A DNA stretch of 60,869 nucleotides from NCBI GenBank assembly GCA_001823925.1, contig MHWB01000002.1, forward strand, positions 1 through 60,869, read 5' to 3'. The notes beneath the pieces are model-generated. The model did no database searches. It was not told the origin of the DNA and saw only the letters and a program-made list of their open reading frames with translations. Origin of the DNA: Candidatus Zambryskibacteria bacterium RIFCSPLOWO2_01_FULL_39_39 (GTDB lineage Bacteria > Patescibacteriota > Minisyncoccia > Phycocordibacterales > WO2-35-19). The first letter of the stretch is position 1. Every line of letters begins with the position of its first letter. The position numbers and the translations under genes are program-made. Below, piece by piece: positions 26,132 through 35,460 of the stretch.

Positions 26132-26482
26132 ATGGAATTGATACATAACAATGAAATACTTAAGGAAAGAAGGAGAGAATTAAGACAAAACTCTACTAAA
26201 ACAGAAGAAATACTTTGGTGGTATCTACGTGATAAAAAGTTGGGAGTAAAATTTAAAAGACAACATAGTATTGGAGGCTATATATTAGATTTTTACTGTC
26301 CAGAGAAGAAACTGATCATCGAACTTGATGGGGAAATACATAATACAAAAGAAGCTAAGGAATATGATGCCGTTCGTGATAAATATTTTAAAGAACTTGG
26401 ATATAAAGTTTTGAGATTTAAAAATAGGGAATTAGAAAATGATACTGAGAAAGTTTTGGATAGAATAAAAAGTTATTTTTAA
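26132..26482 (+). CDS. DUF559 (Vsr/endonuclease-like fold) protein
   Basis: LRQNSTKTEEILWWYLRDKKLGVKFKRQHSIGGYILDFYCPEKKLIIELDG. Confidence 0.88.
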   Translation: MELIHNNEILKERRRELRQNSTKTEEILWWYLRDKKLGVKFKRQHSIGGYILDFYCPEKKLIIELDGEIHNTKEAKEYDAVRDKYFKELGYKVLRFKNRELENDTEKVLDRIKSYF

Positions 26483-26487
26483 AAACG

Positions 26488-26540
26488 AAAACCCGCCGCT
26501 TGCAAACGGAGAGTTTCCGGTAATGCAAGCGAGCGGGTTA
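26488..26540 (-). terminator. Terminator hairpin of downstream minus-strand gene
   Basis: Minus strand aacccgctcgcttgca...tgcaagcggcgggttttcgttttt. Confidence 0.75.
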
Positions 26541-27014
26541 GATTTGCCAGTTGACCACTTCATTGGACACCGCCTGTTTGAGATCGGCTTGAAGTAGTAG
26601 TTCTGGGCGAGCATCAAGAATCGCAGCGAGACGGAAAACGTTGTCGAGATTCCATCCACCAAATCCGATGGCGTCCTTCATTCCGAGAAGTCTGCCTACA
26701 AACGAAGGATTCAATCCCAACTTCCGAGCAAGCTCGTTGATCGAGAATATCCTCTGGCGTGCCATCAAGATGTAGATGTTGGACTGGATTTGCTCGACAT
26801 TCATCTGTACCCAGATCCAAATTAGGCTGTTAGCTTTATAAAAATCGGGATGCATCTTGTAGTTGATTGCACCGAGCTTGCTGATCTCGACGACAACATC
26901 GTACATTTCAGTCCCTACGAAGTCTGCTCCCTGGTCAGCCATCCGTTGCTCTCCCTCACGGTCGAGCGAATACTGCCGGCGAATATTTTTGTCCGTGCCA
27001 TAGTATAACTGCAA
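26538..27014 (-). CDS. HTH-domain protein
   Basis: IFSINELARKLGLNPSFVGRLLGMKD HTH-like segment; higher-GC solitary gene. Confidence 0.55.
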   Translation of the reverse strand: MQLYYGTDKNIRRQYSLDREGEQRMADQGADFVGTEMYDVVVEISKLGAINYKMHPDFYKANSLIWIWVQMNVEQIQSNIYILMARQRIFSINELARKLGLNPSFVGRLLGMKDAIGFGGWNLDNVFRLAAILDARPELLLQADLKQAVSNEVVNWQI

Positions 27015-27067
27015 GGTTCACCTCCTACTTACTATTATATCACATCTATAATAAATTGCAAATTTTT

Positions 27068-27128
27068 AGTTTCCCCCCTCACCTTCGCAAGGGGAGGGGC
27101 AGGCTGCCGTAAGGCAGACGGGGTGAGG
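27068..27128. repeat. Intergenic palindromic repeat
   Basis: cccccctcaccttcgcaaggggaggggcaggctgccgtaaggcagacggggtgag. Confidence 0.75.
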
Positions 27129-27132
27129 TCTT

Positions 27133-28311
27133 TTACTTTAATTTTGAACGGCGGAGGAACGCTGGGACAGCGCCCCATTCGTCGTCATCATCTATAATAT
27201 TTTGTTTTTTTTCTTCTGATTCTTCTGCTACCACCTTGATTTCAGATGTATCTTTTTTTTCTGCCTTTTCGCTACGGAATACAGAATTAAATATTCTACC
27301 CTTACTTGCTTCCTCTCCTACACCTTTGTCTTCAAAGGTATTCTTTTTCATATAATTTTCGGGAAAACCGGAAGCGATGACGGTGATTTTTACCTCACCT
27401 TTCTTGAGTTTTTCGTCTCTGACTGTTCCAAATATAATTTTGGCATTTGGATCCACTGATTCGGTGATAAATTTGGCGGCATCATGTATTTCAAACATTG
27501 TAAGGTCGTCCCCTCCGGCAATGGAGAAGAGAACCCCTTTGGCACCGTTTATTGAAACTTCTAGAAGGGGAGAGTTGATTGCCATTTTAGCGGCTTCTTC
27601 GGCTCGTTTTTCTCCACTAGCTCTTCCGATACCCATCAAAGCTCCACCAGCACTCTCCATGATAGCTCTGACATCGGCAAAATCTATATTTATAATGCCC
27701 GGCATTGTGATGAGGTCTGATATACCTTCAACCGCTTGTTTTAAAATATCATCACACATCGCAAAAGCGCTTTTGGCTGACGTTTCTTTGTCAATGGTAG
27801 CGAGAAGTCTGTCATTTGGGATAACTATCAGGGCGTCTACTGATTGATGAAGTTCTTCTAAGCCGGCTTCGGCGAGACGCATCTTTTGTTGACCTTCAAA
27901 AGAAAAAGGTTTGGTGACTACGCCAACAGTTAAAGCTCCCAGTTCTCTGGCGGTGCGAGCAACCACAGGGCCTGCGCCAGTGCCTGTACCTCCTCCGGAT
28001 CCATAGGCGATAAACACCATATCGGCTCCTTTGATAGCTTCTTGTATTTCTTCTTTGGTTTCCTCCACTGCTCGTTTACCAAGCTCCGGATTCATACCTG
28101 TACCCAAACCTCTAGTTAGATTTTTACCTATGTGTATTTTCTTTTTTGCTTCCGAATGATGTAGATCTTGAGCGTCTGTGTTTACTGAGATAAATTCTAC
28201 CCCTTTTACTTTGGAGTTAATCATATGATTAATAGCGTTTTTGCCAGAACCACCAACACCGATAACCTTTATTCTGGCAAAGATTTCCACTTCTGATTTT
28301 ATTTGAGGCAT
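27133..28311 (-). CDS. ftsZ: Cell division protein FtsZ
   Basis: IKVIGVGGSGKNAINHMI, GGGTGTGAGPVVA. Confidence 0.97.
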   Translation of the reverse strand: MPQIKSEVEIFARIKVIGVGGSGKNAINHMINSKVKGVEFISVNTDAQDLHHSEAKKKIHIGKNLTRGLGTGMNPELGKRAVEETKEEIQEAIKGADMVFIAYGSGGGTGTGAGPVVARTARELGALTVGVVTKPFSFEGQQKMRLAEAGLEELHQSVDALIVIPNDRLLATIDKETSAKSAFAMCDDILKQAVEGISDLITMPGIINIDFADVRAIMESAGGALMGIGRASGEKRAEEAAKMAINSPLLEVSINGAKGVLFSIAGGDDLTMFEIHDAAKFITESVDPNAKIIFGTVRDEKLKKGEVKITVIASGFPENYMKKNTFEDKGVGEEASKGRIFNSVFRSEKAEKKDTSEIKVVAEESEEKKQNIIDDDDEWGAVPAFLRRSKLK

Positions 28312-28355
28312 ATGTAACAGGGTATCAAAAGAGGGGTAAAAACACAAACATTGAA

Positions 28356-29528
28356 TTATGGTAGGAATTGTTTCAGAGTTTTTAACACTTTTTTAAACAC
28401 GTTTTCACTGTGTTTTTTGAGGCCAAGCCTCTCTTCTTCATCTGGCAAGTTGCTTATAATACAAAGTCCATAAGCGACAGACCAAGAAGAATCTTTGATT
28501 TGAAATTTTCCATTGCTAATATTTAAAGAAGCAATGCGACTAGGTAGACGCAAGTAGCTTCTGGCTAAATCAGGAATGGTGCCAATAGAGGAAGATCCGC
28601 CAGTTATGATTATGCCTGCCGGTAAAACGCCGGATTTACCAATTTTTTTAAGATGTAATTCAATTAATTCAAAAATATCTCCCAATCTGGCAGAGACAAT
28701 GTCTTCAAGTTTTTTTCTTGAATAGCTGGTAGAAGTCACTCCGCCTAGTTTTATAGACTCTGCTTCCTCCAAGGATATTTTCAAACCCAAAGCAATGTCG
28801 TTAGTGATGTCGCTACCCCCGATCGGAAAGACCTCGAGAGATATTGGTATATTGTTTTCAAATACAACAATTGAAACTGTCTCGGCTCCCATATTGGCAA
28901 GTACACAGCCGGCAATTTTTTGGCTTTTTGATAAGGTGACAAAACTGGCGGCAATAGGAGAGGCGACCACATCAATGACTTCTACTCCAGTTGCTTCCAC
29001 AGCTTCTACCAAATCATCTAAATGTGATTCTATACAGCTGACAAAAAGAGCTTTAGTTTCAAGTTTTATTCCTTTTAAACCAATGACTCTGCCCAAAACA
29101 TTTTTACCATCTACTTTCCATGATGTTGGGATGGAGTATATAATCTTCCTGTTTTGCATAAGGGCGCTTTGTATAGACTCCTCGGCCGCCAAAACAGCCT
29201 GCTCTGTATCTGCGTCTGTGATCTCTTGGTCAGCTCTAGAGACAATACTAGACCCACCAGAATTAAGACCAGAGAGACCGACTCCGCCGATAGAAATAAA
29301 AGCTTTTTTGATTCTAATACCAGAAGACTTCTCTGCTTGTCTCAAGGCAGAGTCTACACTTTTGGTGACATCTCCGGTGTTGATTATATACCCGTGTCGC
29401 AAACCTTTTGATTCGCTACGGCCGGTGCCCAAGATTGTAGGCAAAGAATTTTCTTCACTTCTCTCGGCGACCACTACGCGTACTTCGTAAGTACCTACGT
29501 CTATACCGGCTGTAATACGTGAGCTCAT
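28356..29528 (-). CDS. ftsA: Cell division protein FtsA
   Basis: ITAGIDVGTYEVRVVVAE, IIITGGSSSIGTIPDLA; directly upstream of ftsZ. Confidence 0.93.
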   Translation of the reverse strand: MSSRITAGIDVGTYEVRVVVAERSEENSLPTILGTGRSESKGLRHGYIINTGDVTKSVDSALRQAEKSSGIRIKKAFISIGGVGLSGLNSGGSSIVSRADQEITDADTEQAVLAAEESIQSALMQNRKIIYSIPTSWKVDGKNVLGRVIGLKGIKLETKALFVSCIESHLDDLVEAVEATGVEVIDVVASPIAASFVTLSKSQKIAGCVLANMGAETVSIVVFENNIPISLEVFPIGGSDITNDIALGLKISLEEAESIKLGGVTSTSYSRKKLEDIVSARLGDIFELIELHLKKIGKSGVLPAGIIITGGSSSIGTIPDLARSYLRLPSRIASLNISNGKFQIKDSSWSVAYGLCIISNLPDEEERLGLKKHSENVFKKVLKTLKQFLP

Positions 29529-29856
29529 ATCTTTCCATTTTATCACCATGTGACAGGCCTTTCAAATGAAGGCTTCCGTGGATAACTAAAAATAACAAAT
29601 AATTTTTATAAGTCATGTTAAATTTTGGCGCTTTTATTTTGGCAACTTCTGGACAAATAAAAATTTCTCCCACCTGCCCCGAGTTTTTTATTGAAGGGTT
29701 GGACAAATCGAAAGATAAAATATCTGTTGCTTCTTTTTTATTTCTATACCTGGTATTTAATAATTTAATTTCTTTTTTATCTATAAAACAAACAGAAAGC
29801 TCATATCGCTTTCCTAAAATATCATTCTTTATTTTTTCAATCTCCGATTTTTTCAA
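29455..29856 (-). CDS. ybeY: Endoribonuclease YbeY-like
   Basis: HGSLHLKGLSHG metal-binding motif; NTRYRNKKEATDILSFDL. Confidence 0.82.
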   Translation of the reverse strand: MKKSEIEKIKNDILGKRYELSVCFIDKKEIKLLNTRYRNKKEATDILSFDLSNPSIKNSGQVGEIFICPEVAKIKAPKFNMTYKNYLLFLVIHGSLHLKGLSHGDKMERYELTYYSRYRRRYLRSTRSGRREK

Positions 29857-29881
29857 TCTTTTTTACCAGGCCATCTCTCAA

Positions 29882-30118
29882 TTAGTCCAACGTCCCTGGC
29901 ATTTTGCCCATTTTGATGAGATCCCTTATTCGAGCCCGTTCACCCAATTTTTTCAAAGTCTTTTTCTTTTTGACGTATTCAGAAAGCTTTCTCACACTGT
30001 ATCTTCTGCCCCGAAGGCGCGCCAAAATACCAGAACCCTGCACTCTTTTAGTAAATTTCCTTATTAAACCAAGATTGTTATCGTTATCGTTTTTGGTTAT
30101 TTCTACATTAATAGCCAT
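29882..30118 (-). CDS. rpsU: Ribosomal protein bS21-like
   Basis: NLGLIRKFTKRVQGSGILARLRGRRYSVRKLSEYVKKK. Confidence 0.75.
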   Translation of the reverse strand: MAINVEITKNDNDNNLGLIRKFTKRVQGSGILARLRGRRYSVRKLSEYVKKKKTLKKLGERARIRDLIKMGKMPGTLD

Positions 30119-30157
30119 GCTAAATATCCTATCACACCCTCTTATTTTACGCAAAAT

Positions 30158-30242
30158 GACCCCACCCCATCCGTCTTACGACGTCTTTCCCCTCACCTTG
30201 CCAAGGTAAGGGGGGCATACCGAAAGGTATGCGGGGTGGGGT
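30158..30242. repeat. Intergenic palindromic repeat
   Basis: cccctcaccttgccaaggtaaggggggcataccgaaaggtatgcggggtgggg. Confidence 0.75.
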
Positions 30243-30243
30243 G

Positions 30244-31368
30244 TTAAACCAGTTCTTTTACTTTTGTGGCGAGATTTGTGATGAGGCAGGTCTCTTGGGC
30301 GCGAGTGATAGTATTGCGAATAACGACGGAGTTTTCCAAGGCTTCTTTTTGGCCGATTAAAATAATATATGGCGCATCTGAAATCTCGGCTGTGCTCATC
30401 TGGCCACCTAATTTATCTTTGGCGATAGAGTGAATAACATTTGCTCCGGCCTTATAAAGCTCTTCCAGTATAAGAAAGCTTTTTAATTTAGCTTCTGGAC
30501 CAAACTGGATCAAATAAAATTGTGGCTTAACCACTTTAACCTTTATTTTTTTCAAATTCTTCTTGAGTTTTGCATAAATATTTAGGGTAGTTGCGGGCAG
30601 ATCTTTTTTACAGCCTATTTTTTTGGCCAATCTGTTAAAGCGGAAGCCATGAGCCAATTCTTCCCCATTACTTTTTATAGAAAATATGGTTTCGGATCCT
30701 ATATTTAAATCTCCAATTAAATTGTTATTTATTTGATAAGCAATATTCATTACTTCTAAAAATTCAATCACTTCTTTGAAATGCAACCGACTTGATTCGG
30801 ATAAAAAATCTATCGGTTTGGGACATTCTGCTTGAAAACTTTTACACTCCTCCCTTTTTTCATCAAAGATGGCAGATATATCTTTTTTGATAGCCTGTCT
30901 TAAATCAGCCGAAAATAAATTGAAATTTTTCCTCACAAAAATTGTAAGTTTCTTCTGAAATTCCCCCATTGATTCTTTGTCTCCGATAGAATTTATCTCT
31001 ACCTCCAGATTTTTATAGCCCAACCCATTTAGTATGGAAATACCCGTTTGAATAGAAAGACATTCACAAACGCTTTTGGAAGAACCTAGAGAAATAATAT
31101 TTGAGTCAAGTCTGGAAGATTTATGAGACCTCTCGCAATAAAACATGCTCGGCTGTGGTTTTGACATCATTTTTTCTTCAAAATACATACGCACTAAAGC
31201 CGCCTTTTCTGCCGGTTGTAGTGTTTGGTCAAGATCTTTGGTGTGTTCAAAATCTTGTTTTTCTACGGTTGGGGAAATAATAGGCTGAAAACCATAAAAC
31301 TTTGCAATTTTACCAGCACTGTTTATTTCTTTAAGATTCCGATTTGGAATTGGTTTGTGGTCAGTCAT
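30244..31368 (-). CDS. Divergent histidyl-tRNA synthetase-like protein (class II core + anticodon-binding domain)
   Basis: FYCERSHKSS...NIISLGS degenerate motif 2 region; C-term AGANVIHSIAKDKLGGQMSTAEISDAPYIILIG anticodon-binding. Confidence 0.75.
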   Translation of the reverse strand: MTDHKPIPNRNLKEINSAGKIAKFYGFQPIISPTVEKQDFEHTKDLDQTLQPAEKAALVRMYFEEKMMSKPQPSMFYCERSHKSSRLDSNIISLGSSKSVCECLSIQTGISILNGLGYKNLEVEINSIGDKESMGEFQKKLTIFVRKNFNLFSADLRQAIKKDISAIFDEKREECKSFQAECPKPIDFLSESSRLHFKEVIEFLEVMNIAYQINNNLIGDLNIGSETIFSIKSNGEELAHGFRFNRLAKKIGCKKDLPATTLNIYAKLKKNLKKIKVKVVKPQFYLIQFGPEAKLKSFLILEELYKAGANVIHSIAKDKLGGQMSTAEISDAPYIILIGQKEALENSVVIRNTITRAQETCLITNLATKVKELV

Positions 31369-31406
31369 GATTAAATTTTAAGATTTAAAGAAAAAAGATT
31401 GAAAGA

Positions 31407-31973
31407 TTAATACAAACCGGGCCAGACACTTATTTTACCCAGAGGAAGCAGTCGGACAATCGGCCTACCTATAATATATTTTTTAGGTAAAGTTCCCCAA
31501 ATTCTACTGTCAGAGCTACCGGCCCTGTTGTCTCCCATCACAAAATATTCGTCTTCTCCGAGTTTGGCAGAAAAATCTTCTTGTTTTGAATAAGTTACAT
31601 ATGGCTCATCTAACAGAAATGTCTCGTTTGAGGCGGATTCTTTTGATACATTTTCAATATAAACACGACCCTTTTTTATTTCAACAGTTTCTCCGGGGAA
31701 ACCAATAAGTCTTTTGATAAAGAATTTTGAAGGGTCTTTTGGATACCTTATAATTATAACCGAGCCCCTCTCTGGTTCTTCAAATCTTTTGCTTATTTGA
31801 TCTACAATTAAATAATCAGCATCTTTGAATGTCGGGTCCATGGAAGAACCAGAAACTACATAAGGTTGCGCAATAAAAATACGGAAAGGCACTACAATAA
31901 GTAGTGCGATAATCGCGTAACGGATGAATTCCCACAAGGACGACCCATTCTTTGGATTGTTGTTTTCTTCCAT
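31407..31973 (-). CDS. lepB: Signal peptidase I
   Basis: VSGSSMDPTFKDADYLIVDQIS, KRLIGFPGETV, YFVMGDNRAGSSDSR. Confidence 0.95.
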   Translation of the reverse strand: MEENNNPKNGSSLWEFIRYAIIALLIVVPFRIFIAQPYVVSGSSMDPTFKDADYLIVDQISKRFEEPERGSVIIIRYPKDPSKFFIKRLIGFPGETVEIKKGRVYIENVSKESASNETFLLDEPYVTYSKQEDFSAKLGEDEYFVMGDNRAGSSDSRIWGTLPKKYIIGRPIVRLLPLGKISVWPGLY

Positions 31974-32018
31974 GATTTAAGGCATTATATTACATATTAA
32001 GATTAATTCAAAATTTTC

Positions 32019-32645
32019 ATGTTTTTTATCGTAGGATTGGGTAATCCGGGAGAGGAATATATAAACACTCGACACAACACCGGTCGAGAGGCTGTATTGA
32101 AATTATGTAAAAATTTGGATTTTGCAGACTTTGAAAACAACAATAAATTCAAATCTTTAATATCAAAAGGGAAAATTAAAAAAGAATTAGTAACACTTAT
32201 TTTGCCGGAAACATTTATGAACAAATCCGGCCAAGCTATTTCTTATTTTGTTAAGCCAAAACTAAAGACTGCGAAGAAAGGTTTAGAAAATTTAATTGTA
32301 GTGCATGATGATTTAGATTTACCCTTGGGCACCTTAAAGATTTCTTACAACAAAGGCACTGGTGGACATAGGGGATTGGACTCAGTGGCCAAAGCTGTCA
32401 AAACTTTAGAATTTGTTAGAGTCAGGATTGGTATTTCTCCATCAACAGCCAAAGGTAGAGCCAAAAAACCAAACGAAGGCCTGCCTGCGCAGGCAGGCGA
32501 ACAAAAAGTCTTGGATTTTATTTTGGGTAAATTTAAACCAGCAGAAATGGAAATCCTAAAAAAAACTTTCAAAAAATCAAGCGAAGCTATCCAAACGCTC
32601 ATCCTAGACGGTCGCGACAGAGCAATGAATAGATTTAATCAGTAG
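32019..32645 (+). CDS. pth: Peptidyl-tRNA hydrolase
   Basis: FIVGLGNPGEEYINTRHNTG, PETFMNKSG, VVHDDLDLPLG, GGHRGLDSV. Confidence 0.95.
   Translation: MFFIVGLGNPGEEYINTRHNTGREAVLKLCKNLDFADFENNNKFKSLISKGKIKKELVTLILPETFMNKSGQAISYFVKPKLKTAKKGLENLIVVHDDLDLPLGTLKISYNKGTGGHRGLDSVAKAVKTLEFVRVRIGISPSTAKGRAKKPNEGLPAQAGEQKVLDFILGKFKPAEMEILKKTFKKSSEAIQTLILDGRDRAMNRFNQ
32479..32498. repeat. 20-bp perfect palindrome inside pth
   Basis: gcctgcctgcgcaggcaggc. Confidence 0.97.
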
Positions 32646-32668
32646 AAGTTTGACTAAGTGAATATAAA

Positions 32669-32696
32669 TTGACACATATATCGATGTGTGTACAAT
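32669..32696 (+). promoter_or_regulatory. Near-consensus sigma70 promoter
   Basis: TTGACA - 16 bp - TACAAT. Confidence 0.7.
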
Positions 32697-32713
32697 TTTA
32701 GTTGGAGGTATCT

Positions 32714-33205
32714 ATGCTCAAACAATTACAAGTCTTGGATGAATTTTGCATAGTAATTTTTGAAAAATGTTGTCAGTGGATCCAGATCATGGTTGGTATT
32801 AATAATTTTGTAATTGCAAAATTATTGGTATTAATTTCAGTTATTGCGGGTCTCTATCATTTTGGAGACAACGTGTATATGAAATTTGGAATTGCTGGGG
32901 TTGAAATAGTTGCGAGGATATATCTCGTAGTATTAGCTGAAAGCAAGACAAAAGTTGAGAGCGGGGTTGGTTTTCCTAACCCGCTACGCTTTATTAGTAT
33001 TTTTTGTTATTTCAGAATGTATCTTTTGGCACTACTGATAATTGAAATTGGAACCATGGGGAAAGATATTTTCCATTCAGCATCAATGTGGCTATTTTAT
33101 GTGATAGTTGCGTGCAACCCTCTCCCGCCAGGAGCATCAAAGTTTGGAGAATGGTTGAGAAGTTTTGTGCCACACCGAACCATCGGCGCATCAGCAAACT
33201 CTTGA
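32714..33205 (+). CDS. Hypothetical membrane protein
   Basis: ORF with strong upstream ggaggt SD and several hydrophobic segments. Confidence 0.5.
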   Translation: MLKQLQVLDEFCIVIFEKCCQWIQIMVGINNFVIAKLLVLISVIAGLYHFGDNVYMKFGIAGVEIVARIYLVVLAESKTKVESGVGFPNPLRFISIFCYFRMYLLALLIIEIGTMGKDIFHSASMWLFYVIVACNPLPPGASKFGEWLRSFVPHRTIGASANS

Positions 33206-33346
33206 CACAACAGGAGGGTATAGTTTTAGGTTATTGGTACCGATGGTTAGGTCAATCATGTATTAACAGCGCAACTTTTTATAGAGTTACGCTGTATTTT
33301 ATTTGATTTTATTACAAAGATATTATACTATTTTTGAGGAGGTCTT

Positions 33347-33598
33347 ATGGACCAAGAATTGCAAAAGTTGATGAAAGAGTTGGGTAATGCCATCAATGAC
33401 TCACTCGACCCAATTTCCGAATCCGAGAGGATTGCATTTGCAATCGGAGAAATCCGCAAAGCCGGGTATGATGTCTTTTTGGTTATAGAAGCTACCATTG
33501 GCCTAAATAGACGAGAAGATACTAAAGAAGAAACTCCTCGAATGGGACCGAGCACTGAAACTTCAGCAGATGGTGGAAAAATTGTTTGGACATCGTAG
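33347..33598 (+). CDS. Hypothetical small protein (83 aa)
   Basis: Upstream gaggaggtct SD and ATG. Confidence 0.5.
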   Translation: MDQELQKLMKELGNAINDSLDPISESERIAFAIGEIRKAGYDVFLVIEATIGLNRREDTKEETPRMGPSTETSADGGKIVWTS

Positions 33599-33709
33599 GA
33601 TAAAAAGTTTTTGAGAGCTCTCAATATCACCTCCAAAACTGAAGAGGAGTAAACAGTCCCGGATAAATAGTAAGAGCTGTCGAGGTTACTCTCGATGGCT
33701 ATTTTTTTA

Positions 33710-34840
33710 TTATTTTGTTTCTACGAAACTTAGAGCCATCTTTTGTTCTTTAGGGTCAAAGACGTTGATTTTGAAATTGTAAGTTTTGCCGAGCTCTAAT
33801 TTTTCGTGAAGCTTTTCTTCGGTGCCAAATTCAGAGACGTGCACCAGTCCAGCGACACCCTCTTCCACAGAAGCTAGGGCACCATGTTTGTTAAACTTGA
33901 TAACTACACCACTCACTATATCGTCTTTTTTGTATTTCTTGGAAGCTTCAATCCAAGGGTTGTCTCTCAAGGCTTTAATGGAGAGAGAAATTTTGCCATC
34001 TTTTACCTCTATGACCTTTACTTTTATTTTATCTCCAACCTTGGCAAACTTTCTAGGATCATCCACCAACCCCCAATCGATTTCAGATATATGAACTAAG
34101 CCCTCCAAACCTTCCTCTATTTTAACAAAAATTCCAAAATCAACGATGCCAGTCACTTCACCCTCCAATTCATCTCCTAAGTTGTATTTGTCTATTATTT
34201 TCTCCTTCTCCCCACTATCAGGATCTTTTTCGGAGAAAATAAGTTTACCTTCTTTGGCATTAACGGCGATGATGGCTACCGATATTTTTTGACCAACTAG
34301 TTTACGCAATTCTTCCAATATTTTATCTTTGTCTCCATCGGAAATTCTAGGATAATGCTCAGTTTTTAATTGAGAAGCCGGCAAAAACCCAGTGATGCCT
34401 TGCCAGACCAACATCAAACCTCCTTTGTTAGCTTCTTTAATAGGGATTTCAAAAACTTTTTTGTCTCTAATGGCTTCCTCGGCATCACTCCAAATCAGAG
34501 CTTGCTTGGCCTCTTTTAGTGAGATCTCTATATAACCCTCTTTGTTGTCTCTGCCTACTATTTTACCGGTAATCTTATCTCCAATATTTATCTTTTTTAT
34601 CAAATCACGAGCGTTTATGTGTTCTCTCCCAAAAATAATACCAGTACCCCAAGGTGGTAAATCTACGAAAATAGAATTTTTGGCAATCGATATGACTACA
34701 CCATCTACAATAGAGTCTTTTTCTGGCGGCAATACAGAGTTGTCCAAAAATTTGGACATTCTGTTTTCCACGCCCGCATCGCCTTGCGAAGCATTGCGGG
34801 TAGGTTTAACTTCTTCCTTATTAATTGTTTGTTTTGACAT
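33710..34840 (-). CDS. rpsA: Ribosomal protein S1-like, multiple S1 domains
   Basis: GDELEGEVTGIVDFGIFVKIEEGLEGLVHISEI, DDIVSGVVIKFNKHGALASVEEGVAGLVHVSE. Confidence 0.92.
   Translation of the reverse strand: MSKQTINKEEVKPTRNASQGDAGVENRMSKFLDNSVLPPEKDSIVDGVVISIAKNSIFVDLPPWGTGIIFGREHINARDLIKKINIGDKITGKIVGRDNKEGYIEISLKEAKQALIWSDAEEAIRDKKVFEIPIKEANKGGLMLVWQGITGFLPASQLKTEHYPRISDGDKDKILEELRKLVGQKISVAIIAVNAKEGKLIFSEKDPDSGEKEKIIDKYNLGDELEGEVTGIVDFGIFVKIEEGLEGLVHISEIDWGLVDDPRKFAKVGDKIKVKVIEVKDGKISLSIKALRDNPWIEASKKYKKDDIVSGVVIKFNKHGALASVEEGVAGLVHVSEFGTEEKLHEKLELGKTYNFKINVFDPKEQKMALSFVETK
34773..34800. repeat. Palindromic element inside S1 gene N-terminus
   Basis: cccgcatcgccttgcgaagcattgcggg. Confidence 0.8.
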
Positions 34841-35128
34841 ACTTATTAAATTGACCCTTCATAAACTCAGGGTAAACAAAAACCGCAAGCTTTTCCACTA
34901 TCTGTCATTTTGGTAGGTGGAAGGTTAGGCTTCGGAATATCATTAATAACTTGATTATAATAACACTGTAGCAAAAAGATGCAACCGCTTGACTTTTGGT
35001 ATGCATGGGTATATACTAAGGGAGTAAGTGTTAAGTTCTCTTTGTTTGTTTTGCGGGCTTAAAATCGCGGACAACACAAGCGGAACTCGCTTGGTCGTTT
35101 AATCGCAAAATTAAGTATAAAGCACGCA

Positions 35129-35407
35129 ATGAAAAAGCTTTTCGTAGGCAATTTGCCATACAAAGCCACTGATGCCGATTTGAGAGACATGTTCTCTAAG
35201 AACGGTGAGGTCACTGAAGCTGTCGTTATTATGGACAGAGAAAGAGGTGTCTCCAAAGGTTTTGGTTTTGTAACTATGACAAATGATGCCGAAGCAGTTG
35301 CCGCTATCGATGCCTGGAACGGTAAAGATATTGAAGGCAGAGCTCTCACTGTAAACGAGGCTCGTCCTCAAGAGGCTCGTCCTCGCAGGGATAACTTCCG
35401 AAGATAA
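35129..35407 (+). CDS. RRM-type RNA-binding protein
   Basis: KLFVGNLPYKATDADLRDMF...SKGFGFVTM RNP2/RNP1. Confidence 0.96.
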   Translation: MKKLFVGNLPYKATDADLRDMFSKNGEVTEAVVIMDRERGVSKGFGFVTMTNDAEAVAAIDAWNGKDIEGRALTVNEARPQEARPRRDNFRR

Positions 35408-35427
35408 TATCTTCCAGAAGTAATCAC

Positions 35428-35460
35428 AAAAACCACCCAATTTTATTGGGTGGTTTTTGT
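35428..35460 (+). terminator. Rho-independent terminator
   Basis: aaaaaccacccaattttattgggtggttttt. Confidence 0.9.
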
